DNA of 37,287 nucleotides from an uncultured Angelakisella sp. (GCA_934524965.1 CAKSYU010000018.1:1-37287); one strand, 5' to 3'. Positions 7,995-16,396 are shown, counted from the first letter of the stretch. Program-made: numbers and translations. The notes: generated by a model not told the origin, from the sequence alone.

Positions 7995-8762
7995 ATGCAG
8001 GAGAAAAAAACGGCGGGCGAGCAGAACCAGGTGCTTGCCGGCAGAAATCCGGTGCTGGAGGCACTGCGCAGCGGCAGGGAGCTGGAGTGTGTTTACATAC
8101 AAAGCGGCAGTCCCAAGGGACCGGTCGCCGCGATTTTGAATAAGGCAAGGGAACTGGGCATTCCGGTGAAGGAAGCGACCCGCGAAAAACTGACCCAGCT
8201 TTCCGGCATCGAGACGCATCAGGGCGTTGCCGCCATCTGCGCCGCGGCGGCATATGCCGAAATGAAGGATATCTACGAGCGGGCGGGCGAGGAGCCGCTG
8301 TTCGTGGTCATCTGCGATAATATCGAGGACCCGCACAATCTGGGCGCCATCATTCGTACGGCGGAAGCCTGCGGCGCGCACGGGGTCATTATCCCCAAGC
8401 GGCACAGCGCGGGACTTACCGCGGCGGCGGTCAAATCCTCGGCGGGGGCGGCAGTCTGCCTGCCGGTGGTGCGGGTCGCCAATATCGTGGCGACGATGCA
8501 GACACTGAAAGAGGAGAAAAATGTTTGGTTCACCTGCGCCGATATGGACGGGCAGAACTGGTGCCAGCTGGACTTTAAGGGCGCGGTGGGCTTGGTCATC
8601 GGCTCCGAGGGCAGCGGCGTCAGCCGTCTGGTGAAGGAGGAGTGCGACTTTGTGGCGGCGCTGCCGATGCGGGGTCAAATCAACTCGCTGAACGCTTCGG
8701 TGGCGGGCGGCATCATTCTGTACGAGATCACCCGCCAGCGGCTGGGCTTGAAAGCGAAATAA
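7995..8762 (+). CDS. rlmB: 23S rRNA (guanosine-2'-O-)-methyltransferase RlmB/TrmH family
   Basis: 255 aa SpoU/TrmH-type methyltransferase, using S-adenosylmethionine to 2'-O-methylate a guanosine of 23S rRNA (assignment to RlmB rather than another TrmH-family enzyme is by length and layout). Residues of about 12-85 form the N-terminal substrate-binding domain (LAGRNPVLEALRSG). The knotted SPOUT domain has motif 1 NIEDPHNLGAIIRTAEA, motif 2 VIGSEGSGVSR and motif 3 MRGQINSLNASVA; the Arg in motif 1 and the Asn/Ser of motif 3 are the catalytic-site residues. The start at 7995 follows GGAAAGGG. The next gene begins 60 bases downstream without a visible terminator. Confidence 0.9.
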   Translation: MQEKKTAGEQNQVLAGRNPVLEALRSGRELECVYIQSGSPKGPVAAILNKARELGIPVKEATREKLTQLSGIETHQGVAAICAAAAYAEMKDIYERAGEEPLFVVICDNIEDPHNLGAIIRTAEACGAHGVIIPKRHSAGLTAAAVKSSAGAAVCLPVVRVANIVATMQTLKEEKNVWFTCADMDGQNWCQLDFKGAVGLVIGSEGSGVSRLVKEECDFVAALPMRGQINSLNASVAGGIILYEITRQRLGLKAK

Positions 8763-8822
8763 GCAAAATAATGGAAGCAACGGGAACAGTAAATGATATT
8801 GACAACAAGCGGAGGAGAAACG

Positions 8823-11003
8823 ATGGCTGATAACCGCTATAATGTAGACGATATCCTGCGGGAAGTAAAGGAAAAGCGCGCCCGTGAGGAGCGAGCCGCC
8901 CAGCCGGAAAAACGGGCAGCCGCCACTACCACGCCGGAGGATCTGCTGCGGCAGCTGGACGCGGCGCAGGCAGGCACGCGGAAATCGGCAGCGCCCGCGC
9001 CGAAGTCCCAGCCCGCGCCGATAAAACGGACGGAGCCGGTAAAAAAGACCGAGCCGAATCCTGCCGAGCTGCTGCGTAAGACCGAAACGCCCGCCGAGCA
9101 GGCAAAAGTCGAGGAACCGGAGTTCCTGTGGGCGGAGCCGAAGCGGGAGGAACCGGTAATGCAGCCGGAGGCGTGGACACCGCCCAAGGCGGAGGAACCG
9201 CAGCCCGCAGAGTCGGAAATGCCGGCGCTGGGCGCGGAGCTTCCGATGGGACGGGAGATCCCCGCGGCGAAAGCGAAAAAGCCGCTGTGGGAGGCTGCCG
9301 CCGCGCGCAAGAGCGCCGAGGCGCTAATGCAGACACTGAAAAAGCGGCAGCGCGGGCTGGCGGTCACATTGATCCTGAACCTGCTGATGCTGGTGGGGAT
9401 CATTTATCTGGCGCTGGCGCCAGTGTACCACCTGCTGCTGCCAGATCTTCTGGCGACCAATTCCGCGTGGCGCATGTGGGGCATGGTGGCGCTGACCGCT
9501 GTTTCCGCCCTGTGCTGCGGCGGAACGCTGGGCAACGGCTTTCTGGCGCTGTTCCCCGGACGGCAGAGCAACGATGCCTATGTAACGCTGACGGTATTCG
9601 CGTGCCTGCTGCAAGGCAGCTTTATGGCGGCGCAGCCCGCCCTGCTGGAGCAGTACGGCAATAACATCTTCCTGCCGCTGGCGGCACTGATCCTGTTCTT
9701 TAATACCTGGGGCAAGCTGGTGAAAAACGCCCGTCAGCGGGAGAGCTGCCGCGCCATGGCGGTGCTGCGCCCCGTGGCGTGCCGCACCCTGCCGGAGAGC
9801 CGCCTGACCGAGTGGGCGGCGGAGCTGCCGGAGCAGCCGGAAAAAACGGTGACGCTGGACGACGCCGGACTGCCGGAGGACGCCGAGGCGGTGCTGGAGG
9901 AGACCGGCATGACCGAGAGCATCAGCGGGGTGCTGGCGCCCATCACCATACTGGCGGCGGTGGTCATGGCACTGCTGGAGTATTTCCTTGCCAAGGGAAC
10001 GGTGTTCGAGGCGGTCTCCATCTTTACCTCGGCGCTGTGCATCACCTCGCCGCTGGCGGCAACACTGGGCAGCCATATGCCGCTGCGCAGCGCCAATGAG
10101 GGTCTGAACCGCTGGCGCGCGAACCTGCTGAATGAGGACGCGGTGGAGGAGCTGCATGATACCGACGGCGTTCTGCTGCGGGGCAGCGACCTGTTCCCCA
10201 GCGGCAGCATTACCCTGCACGGTATAAGAACTTTTGAAAAGAAGCCCATTGATGAGGCGATCCTGAACGCGGCAAGTGTGCTGTGCAGTGTGGATAATTC
10301 ACTGACCGGCATCTTCCGCGGTATGATCACCAACGAGAAAAACCTGAAGCCGGTGGAAAGCGTCACCTGCGAGGAGGGCAAGGGCATCTCCGCGTGGGTG
10401 GACGGCGGACGGGTGCTCATCGGCAACCGCAGCCTGCTGCTTGCCCACGGCGTCGCCGTGCCGCCCATCGAGGTGGAGGCGAGCTTTTCGGCGGAGGGCA
10501 AGGAGCTATTGTACCTCTCCAATTTCGGCAGCCTTTCGGCGGGGTTTGTCATCAGCTACCATGCCGATAAGCAGCTGAAGACCCAGCTGCGGGAGCTGGA
10601 AAAGGTGGGCGTCGCGCTGATGGTCTACACCACCGACCCCAATATCACACCGGCGCGGGTAGCGCAGGTGTACGGCTTACAGGAGGAGAATATCCACATG
10701 GTGCCGGCGGCACTGCAGCAGGAGGCGGAGACCGCGCTGGACGGTACCGGCGAGACCGCGGCGGAGATGGTAAGCGGCGGCATGGCGGGCAGTCTGCACA
10801 GCCTGCTTTCCGCCCAGCGGGAGTACGGCATTGCCAAGGCGATCAGCGTATTGCTGGTGCTTAGCGTGCTCATCGGCTTTGCCATTATCACGCTGCTGGC
10901 TTATTCCGGCGCGCTGAACCGTGTGACCTGGTGGAGCCTCGGGGCGTATCAGCTGCTGTGGTTCGTCCCCACGGTGCTGCTGGGCTGGGTAAGAAAGAAG
11001 TAA
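8823..11003 (+). CDS. Degenerate P-type ATPase-like membrane protein
   Basis: 726 aa; ATG at 8823 after GGAGGAG. Residues 1-175 are a soluble, Pro/Glu/Ala-rich, probably disordered region. Membrane helices follow from about 178, arranged as in P1B-type ATPases, with a segment ALCITSPLAATLGSHMPL where metal pumps have the CPC motif. At 446 the phosphorylation motif DKTGTLT is replaced by DTDGVLL. The nucleotide-binding side is partly kept (GKGISAWVDG...VLIGN, about 519-535), but the TGD motif reads TTD and the hinge motif GDGxND with its preceding Lys is absent; the protein goes almost straight to two or three C-terminal helices. It therefore cannot be a normal ion pump and may be a pseudo-ATPase or regulator. 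Codon use matches the neighbours and there are no frame breaks, so it is not a decaying gene. Confidence 0.8.
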   Translation: MADNRYNVDDILREVKEKRAREERAAQPEKRAAATTTPEDLLRQLDAAQAGTRKSAAPAPKSQPAPIKRTEPVKKTEPNPAELLRKTETPAEQAKVEEPEFLWAEPKREEPVMQPEAWTPPKAEEPQPAESEMPALGAELPMGREIPAAKAKKPLWEAAAARKSAEALMQTLKKRQRGLAVTLILNLLMLVGIIYLALAPVYHLLLPDLLATNSAWRMWGMVALTAVSALCCGGTLGNGFLALFPGRQSNDAYVTLTVFACLLQGSFMAAQPALLEQYGNNIFLPLAALILFFNTWGKLVKNARQRESCRAMAVLRPVACRTLPESRLTEWAAELPEQPEKTVTLDDAGLPEDAEAVLEETGMTESISGVLAPITILAAVVMALLEYFLAKGTVFEAVSIFTSALCITSPLAATLGSHMPLRSANEGLNRWRANLLNEDAVEELHDTDGVLLRGSDLFPSGSITLHGIRTFEKKPIDEAILNAASVLCSVDNSLTGIFRGMITNEKNLKPVESVTCEEGKGISAWVDGGRVLIGNRSLLLAHGVAVPPIEVEASFSAEGKELLYLSNFGSLSAGFVISYHADKQLKTQLRELEKVGVALMVYTTDPNITPARVAQVYGLQEENIHMVPAALQQEAETALDGTGETAAEMVSGGMAGSLHSLLSAQREYGIAKAISVLLVLSVLIGFAIITLLAYSGALNRVTWWSLGAYQLLWFVPTVLLGWVRKK

Positions 11004-11021
11004 ACAGAACCTGTAAAATAG

Positions 11022-11046
11022 CGGGAGCCGCTTCGCGGCTCCCGTT
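11022..11046 (+). terminator. Terminator-like hairpin after the P-type ATPase-like gene
   Basis: CGGGAGCCG pairs with CGGCTCCCG around loop CTTCG, followed only by TTT, so it may be weak. Confidence 0.6.
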
Positions 11047-11074
11047 TGGTATTGGTGGGGGGAATTCTCCCATA

Positions 11075-11184
11075 GGGTGCCGGACCGCCCGCAGGGCGGT
11101 CGGGGCGCAGCCCCGACCCGGCGGCGGTGCCGCCGAAGCCGCCCCCGCAGGGAGGCGGCTTGCCCTGCGGGCGGTCCGGCACCC
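11075..11184. repeat. GC-rich multi-hairpin palindromic element 1
   Basis: Perfect 23-bp inverted arms (11075-11097 with 11162-11184) enclose 64 bp that itself folds into further hairpins (for example GGTCGGGGC with GCCCCGACC). The core CCGCCCGCAGGGC/GCCCTGCGGGCGG recurs in a similar element near 28260-28355. No coding potential is evident. It fills most of the 387-bp gap between the ATPase-like and EF-G-like genes. Confidence 0.85.
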
Positions 11185-11312
11185 TCGCCAAAGCCCCCGA
11201 AAAGGCGAAAAATACGGGCAAAAGGGACGAAAAACAGCAATTAGCACAAAATACCGCAGTGTATTTCGGCAAAGCGCCGTGCAGATTAACGGAGTTTTTT
11301 ATTGCGTAAAAG

Positions 11313-11341
11313 TTGACAAAAAGGTATAATTGTTCTGTAAT
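11313..11341 (+). promoter_or_regulatory. Promoter of the EF-G-like gene
   Basis: A perfect TTGACA (11313-11318), a 17-bp spacer, and TGTAAT (11336-11341), located 50 bp before the ATG. A TATAAT at 11325-11330 lies inside the spacer but has no -35 partner. Confidence 0.7.
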
Positions 11342-11390
11342 GCGTCTTTACCGAGCCGCGACTCAAAGATTGAAAGGGGAAATCCTAACT

Positions 11391-13460
11391 ATGAAACAGT
11401 ACACCGCGGATAAGATCCGTAATGTTGCTTTAGCAGGTCACAGCAGCGCGGGCAAGACCAGCCTCGCCGAAATGCTGCTGTTCAAATCCGGCACGACCGA
11501 CCGTCTGGGCAAGATCGCAGACGGCAATACCGTGTGCGACTTCGATCCCGAGGAGATCAAGCGCCAGGTATCGGTCAGCTCCGCCATCGCGCCCTTCGAT
11601 TGGAACGGCGTGAAGATCAACCTGCTGGATACCCCCGGTATGTTCGATTTCGCCGCGGGCGTTTCGGAGGGCATTCGCGCCGCCGAGACCGTGCTGCTGG
11701 TCGTTTCCGCCAAGGACGGCGTAGGCGTCGGCACCGAGAAGGCTTATCGTCTTGCCACCCGCATGAATAAATCCAAGGCGTTCTTCATCAACAAGCTGGA
11801 TGTAGAGCACGCCGATTTCTATAAGACCTTCGAGGGTATCAAGGAGATCTTCGGCAACTCCGTCTGCCCCGTTATCATTCCCCATATGGAGGGTGATACC
11901 GTAGATTGCTACATCGACCTGGTCGATGATAAGGCTTATAAGTTCGACCCCAAGGCGAACAAGCTCAATGAGATCGCTATCCCCGCCGCCGCTGCCGACC
12001 ATGTGGAGGAGATGAAGATGGCGCTCAACGAGGCAGTCGCCGAGACCGACGACGCCCTGATGGAGAAGTTCTTCATGGAAGAGCCCTTCACCAGGGAGGA
12101 GATCCAGAAGGGTATTGCTGCCGGCGTTAAGAGCGGCACCATCGCGCCCGTATTCTGCGGCAGCGCGGCGACCGGTTCCGGCAGCCAGGTACTGATGGAC
12201 GCCATCGTTCACTTCCTGCCCAGCGCCGCCGAGGGCTGCTGCGAGGAGACCGTGGAGGGCGAGACCGTCAAGTGCGATCCCAACGCTCCCGAATCCGCTT
12301 TCGTATTCAAGACCGTTGCCGACCCCTTTGTTGGCAAGCTGTCCTTCGTTAAGGTCATCACCGGCAAACTGACCGCCGGCATGACCCCCGTAAATGCCCG
12401 CACCGGCGAGCCGGAGCGTCTGGGCAAGCTGCTGTGCTGCCGCGCCAAGAAGCAGGACGAGGTCGACGCCATCTGCGCCGGCGATATCGGCGCCATCACC
12501 AAGCTTTCCAACGCCGTCACCGGCGATACCCTGTGCGACGCCAAGCGCGTGATCTCCTACAAGCCCACCGAGTTCCCCGCTCCCTGCCTCTCCATGGCGA
12601 TCGAGCTCAAGGGCAAGGGCGATGAGGCGAAGATCGCCGGCGCCATGCAGCGTCTGATGGAGGAGGATCCCTGCATCGGCTTCGAGAACAATGTCGAGAC
12701 CAAGCAGCAGGTCATCTCCGGTCTGGGCGAGCAGCACCTGGATGTCGTCGTTTCCAAGCTCAAGTCCAAGTTCGGCATCGATGTCGGTCTGGTGAAGCCC
12801 CGTGTGGCTTACCGTGAGACCATTCGCAAGAAAGTCCGCGTACAGGGCAAGCACAAGAAGCAGTCCGGTGGTCACGGTCAGTACGGTGATGTTTGGATCG
12901 AGTTCGAGCCCTGCGACAGCGATTCCCTCGTATTCGAGGAGAAGGTCGTCGGAGGCTCCGTTCCCAAGAACTTCTTCCCCGCGGTCGAAAAGGGTCTGCA
13001 GGATTGCGTATCCCGCGGTATGATCGCCGGTTATCCCGTTGTCGGGCTCAAGGCGACCCTCGTCGATGGTTCCTACCACCCCGTAGATTCCAACGAAATG
13101 GCGTTCAAGACTGCTGCCTCTTTGGCTTACAAGGCCGGTCTGCCCCAAGCCAACCCTGTCATTCTGGAGCCGATCGGCACCTTGAAGGTTCAGGTTCCCG
13201 CCGCCAACATGGGCGATATCAACTCCGAGCTTTCCAAGCGCCGTGGTCGTATGATGGGCATGAACCCCGCCGAGGACGGTCTGCAGGAGATCGAGGCGGA
13301 AGTCCCCATGAGCGAGATGTTCGATTTCCCCACCTCTCTGCGCTCCATTACGCAGGGTCGTGGCTCCTTCACCCTCACCTTCGCCCGCTATGAGCAGCTG
13401 CCCAAGGAGAAGGAGGCAGAGGTCATTGCCGATGCCAAGAGCATGATGGAAGAGGAATAA
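11391..13460 (+). CDS. EF-G-like translational GTPase (EF-G paralogue)
   Basis: 689 aa, ATG at 11391 with GAAAGGGGA upstream. All EF-G domains are present: G domain with P-loop GHSSAGKTS (16-24), switch II DTPGMFDF (80-87) and NKLD (134-137), domain II, then domains III-V (GLGEQHLDVV, RVAYRETI, GGHGQYGDVWIEFEP, and a C-terminal RGRMMGMNP block). Canonical EF-G has AHIDAGKTT and DTPGHVDF; here the His of switch II that positions the hydrolytic water is Met84 and the P-loop is altered. This fits the second EF-G-like group found in Clostridia, not the main fusA, which would sit with rpsL/rpsG. Its role may be in ribosome recycling, stress or a specialised step; that is unknown. Codon use is strongly biased to C/G-ending optimal codons, suggesting high expression. 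Confidence 0.88.
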   Translation: MKQYTADKIRNVALAGHSSAGKTSLAEMLLFKSGTTDRLGKIADGNTVCDFDPEEIKRQVSVSSAIAPFDWNGVKINLLDTPGMFDFAAGVSEGIRAAETVLLVVSAKDGVGVGTEKAYRLATRMNKSKAFFINKLDVEHADFYKTFEGIKEIFGNSVCPVIIPHMEGDTVDCYIDLVDDKAYKFDPKANKLNEIAIPAAAADHVEEMKMALNEAVAETDDALMEKFFMEEPFTREEIQKGIAAGVKSGTIAPVFCGSAATGSGSQVLMDAIVHFLPSAAEGCCEETVEGETVKCDPNAPESAFVFKTVADPFVGKLSFVKVITGKLTAGMTPVNARTGEPERLGKLLCCRAKKQDEVDAICAGDIGAITKLSNAVTGDTLCDAKRVISYKPTEFPAPCLSMAIELKGKGDEAKIAGAMQRLMEEDPCIGFENNVETKQQVISGLGEQHLDVVVSKLKSKFGIDVGLVKPRVAYRETIRKKVRVQGKHKKQSGGHGQYGDVWIEFEPCDSDSLVFEEKVVGGSVPKNFFPAVEKGLQDCVSRGMIAGYPVVGLKATLVDGSYHPVDSNEMAFKTAASLAYKAGLPQANPVILEPIGTLKVQVPAANMGDINSELSKRRGRMMGMNPAEDGLQEIEAEVPMSEMFDFPTSLRSITQGRGSFTLTFARYEQLPKEKEAEVIADAKSMMEEE

Positions 13461-13490
13461 TTCTTTATTACGCTGACCAATGCTGTTTTT

Positions 13491-13533
13491 GCGGCGGGCG
13501 GCACCCCTTACGGGGCGCCGCCCGCCGCCTTTT
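13491..13533 (+). terminator. Terminator after the EF-G-like gene
   Basis: A long GC-rich stem of GCGGCGGGCGGC type with loop TTAC, ending in CTTTTC, lies 30 bases past the stop. Confidence 0.85.
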
Positions 13534-13616
13534 CTTTCCCTTTTACAGTTTCCCATTCCCGCCATCTCTATTTTGCTGCCCGCCTGCATACAGTGGGGAT
13601 AGAGAGGAGTGGGAAT

Positions 13617-14087
13617 ATGGGTTATCATTCGGTTCGGCTGCGCAGGGGCAGCGTTTTGGGGTTCGCGCTGCTGTTGGTGGCGGCGGTAGCGGCTACGGTG
13701 GTACTTACCGGTCAGCAGCCGGTGGCGCTGCCCGTATGGAGCATCTTCAATAAAGGTATCGCAGGAGGGGAAGAAAACCAGCGCATCGAGTTCCTGCAAA
13801 AGTACGGCTGGGAGGCGGAAGTTCCCGCCATCAGCGAGCAGGAGGTTACGATCCCCGCCGAGTGGGATGAGGTCTACACCGGCTACGCCTCCTTGCAGCA
13901 GGCGCAGGGCTTCAATTTAGATAAGCTGCGCGGCAAAACGGTGATGGAGTACACCTACCACATCACCAATTACCCCGAAAAGGACGATGTAGCGGCGCAT
14001 ATCCTTGTGTATAAGGATAAGATCGTGGCGGCAGATGTCAGCGAGATGCAGCAGGGCGGCTTCTGCACCGCGGTGATCCCAGGCTGA
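13617..14087 (+). CDS. DUF4830 domain protein, membrane-anchored
   Basis: 156 aa. ATG at 13617 follows GAGAGGAG; an in-frame GTG at 13593 lies upstream of the ribosome binding site. An N-terminal helix (about 13-32) anchors the protein or serves as an uncleaved signal, placing the rest outside the cell. Residues of about 55-155 match DUF4830: RIEFLQKYGWEAE, VTIPAEWDEVYTGY, LQQAQGFNLDKLRGK, then YTYHITNYP and a final Gly/Phe-rich strand. The family is frequent in clostridial genomes and has no assigned function to my knowledge. The gene sits alone between a terminator and the promoter of the pseudouridine synthase. Confidence 0.85.
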   Translation: MGYHSVRLRRGSVLGFALLLVAAVAATVVLTGQQPVALPVWSIFNKGIAGGEENQRIEFLQKYGWEAEVPAISEQEVTIPAEWDEVYTGYASLQQAQGFNLDKLRGKTVMEYTYHITNYPEKDDVAAHILVYKDKIVAADVSEMQQGGFCTAVIPG

Positions 14088-14110
14088 CAGGAAAAATCGG
14101 CGCGGGGCGG

Positions 14111-14140
14111 TTGAATTCCGCCCCCGTTCCCTGCTACAAT
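14111..14140 (+). promoter_or_regulatory. Promoter of the rsuA-type gene
   Basis: TTGAAT (14111-14116), an 18-bp spacer, and TACAAT (14135-14140) with a TGC extension. Confidence 0.65.
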
Positions 14141-14165
14141 AGGGAGCAGAAAGGGGGCTTGCCGC

Positions 14166-14876
14166 ATGGAACGACTGGACAAGCTGCTGGCTTCACAGGG
14201 AATGTTATCCCGTCGGGAGGTCAAAGAGCTGATCGCCAAGGGCAAGGTGACGGTGGACGGCACGGTGGAAAAGCGTCCGGAGCGCAAGGTGAGCGGGGAG
14301 GAGCAGATCACCGTGGCGGGAGAGCCGCTGCGGGTGCAGCGCACCCTTACGCTGATGCTCAATAAGCCGCGGGGCTATGTTTCCGCCGCGCGGGACGCTC
14401 GGGATAAAACGGTGCTGGAGCTGGTGCCGCCGGAGTACCGCCGCAAGGAGATGTTTCCGGCAGGGCGGCTGGATAAGGATACCACCGGTCTGATGATCCT
14501 GACCGATGACGGCGCTTTGGCGCACGAGATACTGGCGCCCAAAAAGCATGTGCCGAAGCAGTACCGCGTCACCATTGATATCCCGATGACCGAGGAAATG
14601 GTGCGCCGTTTTGCCGAAGGTATTCTGCTGGGGGACGGGGCGTGCCGACCGGCGGAGTTGATCCTTGAGGGAGAATGCACCGGCACCGTCACACTGCGGG
14701 AGGGACGCTATCACCAGATCAAGCGTATGTTCGGCTGCTGCGGAGCGACCGTCACCGCCCTGCACCGGCTTTCCATGGGGGCGCTTCGGCTGGACGATGC
14801 GCTTGCGGCAGGGGAATGCCGTCCCCTTACCGCGGAGGAGCTGACTCTGCTGCGGCAGCAGCACCTGCCGGAATAA
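14166..14876 (+). CDS. rsuA: Pseudouridine synthase, RsuA family (16S rRNA)
   Basis: 236 aa. Converts a uridine of rRNA to pseudouridine; RsuA itself acts on position 516 of 16S rRNA. The S4 RNA-binding domain occupies about residues 2-50 (RLDKLLASQGMLSRREVKEL). The catalytic domain has the entry motif LMLNKPRGYVSA, the GRLDKDTTGLMILTDDG block with catalytic Asp103, and the EGRYHQIKRMF motif typical of the RsuA/RluB/E/F group. The length (about 230) and short S4 domain favour RsuA over RluB. ATG at 14166 follows AGAAAGGGGG. Confidence 0.9.
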   Translation: MERLDKLLASQGMLSRREVKELIAKGKVTVDGTVEKRPERKVSGEEQITVAGEPLRVQRTLTLMLNKPRGYVSAARDARDKTVLELVPPEYRRKEMFPAGRLDKDTTGLMILTDDGALAHEILAPKKHVPKQYRVTIDIPMTEEMVRRFAEGILLGDGACRPAELILEGECTGTVTLREGRYHQIKRMFGCCGATVTALHRLSMGALRLDDALAAGECRPLTAEELTLLRQQHLPE

Positions 14877-14895
14877 GCGGGCAGAGCACCGCGTG

Positions 14896-14936
14896 GGCAG
14901 CCTTTTCCGGCAATGGAAAGGGGCTGCCTTTTTTAT
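14896..14936 (+). terminator. Terminator after rsuA
   Basis: Stem GGCAGCC...TTTTCC pairs with GGAAA...GGGGCTGCC around a CAAT-containing loop, followed by TTTTTTA. Confidence 0.88.
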
Positions 14937-15215
14937 TGGCAGGTTGCACCAAGCGGCGCAAATCCTCAATCAATCATCACAGCGGGGACACGGAATATTC
15001 ATATTTCTATGGTAAATTAAGACTACACCACTAAATGCGGCGGGGTCTCCTTTGTGCAAAATGATGGGAACAAAGTCCCTCATTTTGTGCCAAGCCGGTC
15101 GGGAACGCCCCATATTTTGCGTTCATGGTGCCGTATTTGACAAGAAACCGCCCCACAAACTGATGATATTTACCAAAGGAATTGCGCTAATTTCCAAGGA
15201 AAAAGCAGAAAACTG
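14937..15215. other. Non-coding gap with an imperfect inverted repeat
   Basis: AT-richer DNA between rsuA and the regulator gene. It contains an imperfect inverted repeat at about 15053-15091, where GCAAAATGATGGGA faces TCCCTCATTTTGTGC across a 6-nt loop. Related half-sites such as TTTGCACAAAAT appear again at 15221-15232, inside the promoter spacer. A 61-residue ORF at 15052-15237 has no ribosome binding site and an atypical composition and is not called. Confidence 0.5.
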
Positions 15216-15244
15216 TTGCATTTGCACAAAATATTAGGTAAAAT
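15216..15244 (+). promoter_or_regulatory. Promoter of the CdaR/PucR-type regulator gene
   Basis: TTGCAT (15216-15221), a 17-bp spacer, and TAAAAT (15239-15244), located 66 bp before the ATG. Confidence 0.7.
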
Positions 15245-15310
15245 AGAAGTGTTCATTCATCACAGACTGTGTGCGACAGTGATTTTTTGTGAAAGTTGAG
15301 GGGTAGTTTT

Positions 15311-16396
15311 ATGTCAAACCGTTTGTTCCAGGGTCTGGTTTATCAGATGCGCGATACCGTTGACCGCATGATCGGCGTCATCGATGAAAGCGCCACCATC
15401 ATTGCCTGCAGCGATCTGACCAAGATCGGCGAGCCGAATGACTTTTTGGCAGCGGAGCTGGGCGAGAACAACGAGCTGTTCATTCGTGACGGTATCACCT
15501 ACAAGCCCTTTGGCTCCAAGATGAAGTCGGAATATGCCGTGTTCGTTTCCGGCACCGATGATCTGGCAGCCAAGATGTGCGGCGTGCTCAGCATCTCTCT
15601 TTCCAGCATCAAGCAGTATTACGATGAAAAGTACGACCGCGGCAACTTTATCAAGAATATCATTCTGGATAACATTCTGCCCGGCGATATCTTTGCCAAG
15701 GCGCGGGAGCTGCACTTCTCCTCCGATGCCAGCCGTGTGGTGCTGCTGGTGCGGGTACAGGCAAACAGCAGCGTTTCCGCCTTCGATGTGGTGCAGAACC
15801 TGTTCCCCGATAAGCAGAAGGACTTCGTCTTTAATGTCAGCGAGACCGACATTGTGCTGGTCAAGGAGGTCAAGCCCGGCGTAGAGGGCAAGGATCTGGA
15901 AAAGCTGGCGCGCTCCATCGTGGATACTCTGGGCGGCGAGTTCTATACCAAGGCGCAGGTCGGCATCGGCAGCGTCATCGCCGGCATCAAGGATCTGGCG
16001 CGTTCCTTCCGCGAGGCGCAGGCGGCGCTGGAGGTCGGCAAGGTATTCGATACCGAGCGCCTCATCGTCAGCTACGATAATCTGGGCATTGCCCGCATCA
16101 TCTACCAGCTGCCCACCACCCTGTGCGAGCAGTACCTGCGCGAGGTCTTTAAGAAAGGCTCCATCGAAAGCCTCGACCACGAGACCCTTTTCACCATTCA
16201 GAAGTTCTTCGAGAATAACCTCAATGTCTCCGAGACCAGCCGCAAGCTGTTCGTCCACCGCAATACGCTGGTGTACCGTCTGGAGAAGATCAAGAAGCTG
16301 ACGGGTCTGGATCTGCGGGAGTTTGATCACGCCATCATCTTCAAGGTGGCGCTGATGGTGAAGAAGTACTTGACTGCGAACCCCGTCAAGTATTAA
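15311..16396 (+). CDS. CdaR/PucR-family transcriptional regulator
   Basis: 361 aa; ATG at 15311, 8 bases after GAGGGG. Residues 1-110 form an N-terminal sensory region that I cannot match to a named domain (VIDESATIIACSDLTKIG resembles the diacid-recognition style of CdaR). The middle (about 115-280) is a GGDEF-like/CdaR-type domain with VLLVRVQANSSVS and AQVGIGSVIAGIKDLARSF. The C-terminus (about 295-350) is the PucR-type helix-turn-helix: NNLNVSETSRKLFVHRNTLV then YRLEKIKKLTGLDL. Such proteins usually activate genes for uptake or use of a small molecule. Here it directly precedes ftsE (63 bases, no terminator), an unusual place, so it may be co-transcribed with the division operon. Confidence 0.85.
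   Translation: MSNRLFQGLVYQMRDTVDRMIGVIDESATIIACSDLTKIGEPNDFLAAELGENNELFIRDGITYKPFGSKMKSEYAVFVSGTDDLAAKMCGVLSISLSSIKQYYDEKYDRGNFIKNIILDNILPGDIFAKARELHFSSDASRVVLLVRVQANSSVSAFDVVQNLFPDKQKDFVFNVSETDIVLVKEVKPGVEGKDLEKLARSIVDTLGGEFYTKAQVGIGSVIAGIKDLARSFREAQAALEVGKVFDTERLIVSYDNLGIARIIYQLPTTLCEQYLREVFKKGSIESLDHETLFTIQKFFENNLNVSETSRKLFVHRNTLVYRLEKIKKLTGLDLREFDHAIIFKVALMVKKYLTANPVKY

Noticed and set aside
7407..8780. 457-residue minus-strand ORF over the rlmB-type gene
   Set aside because: It is the antisense shadow of a clearly conserved methyltransferase and starts inside that gene.
11430..13799. 789-residue minus-strand ORF opposite the EF-G-like gene
   Set aside because: Long antisense frames arise from the strong codon bias of the EF-G-like gene; the sequence has no recognisable domain, no good start and covers a terminator.
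15052..15237. 61-residue ORF in the gap before the regulator gene
   Set aside because: No ribosome binding site, overlap with the promoter of the next gene, and no recognisable fold.
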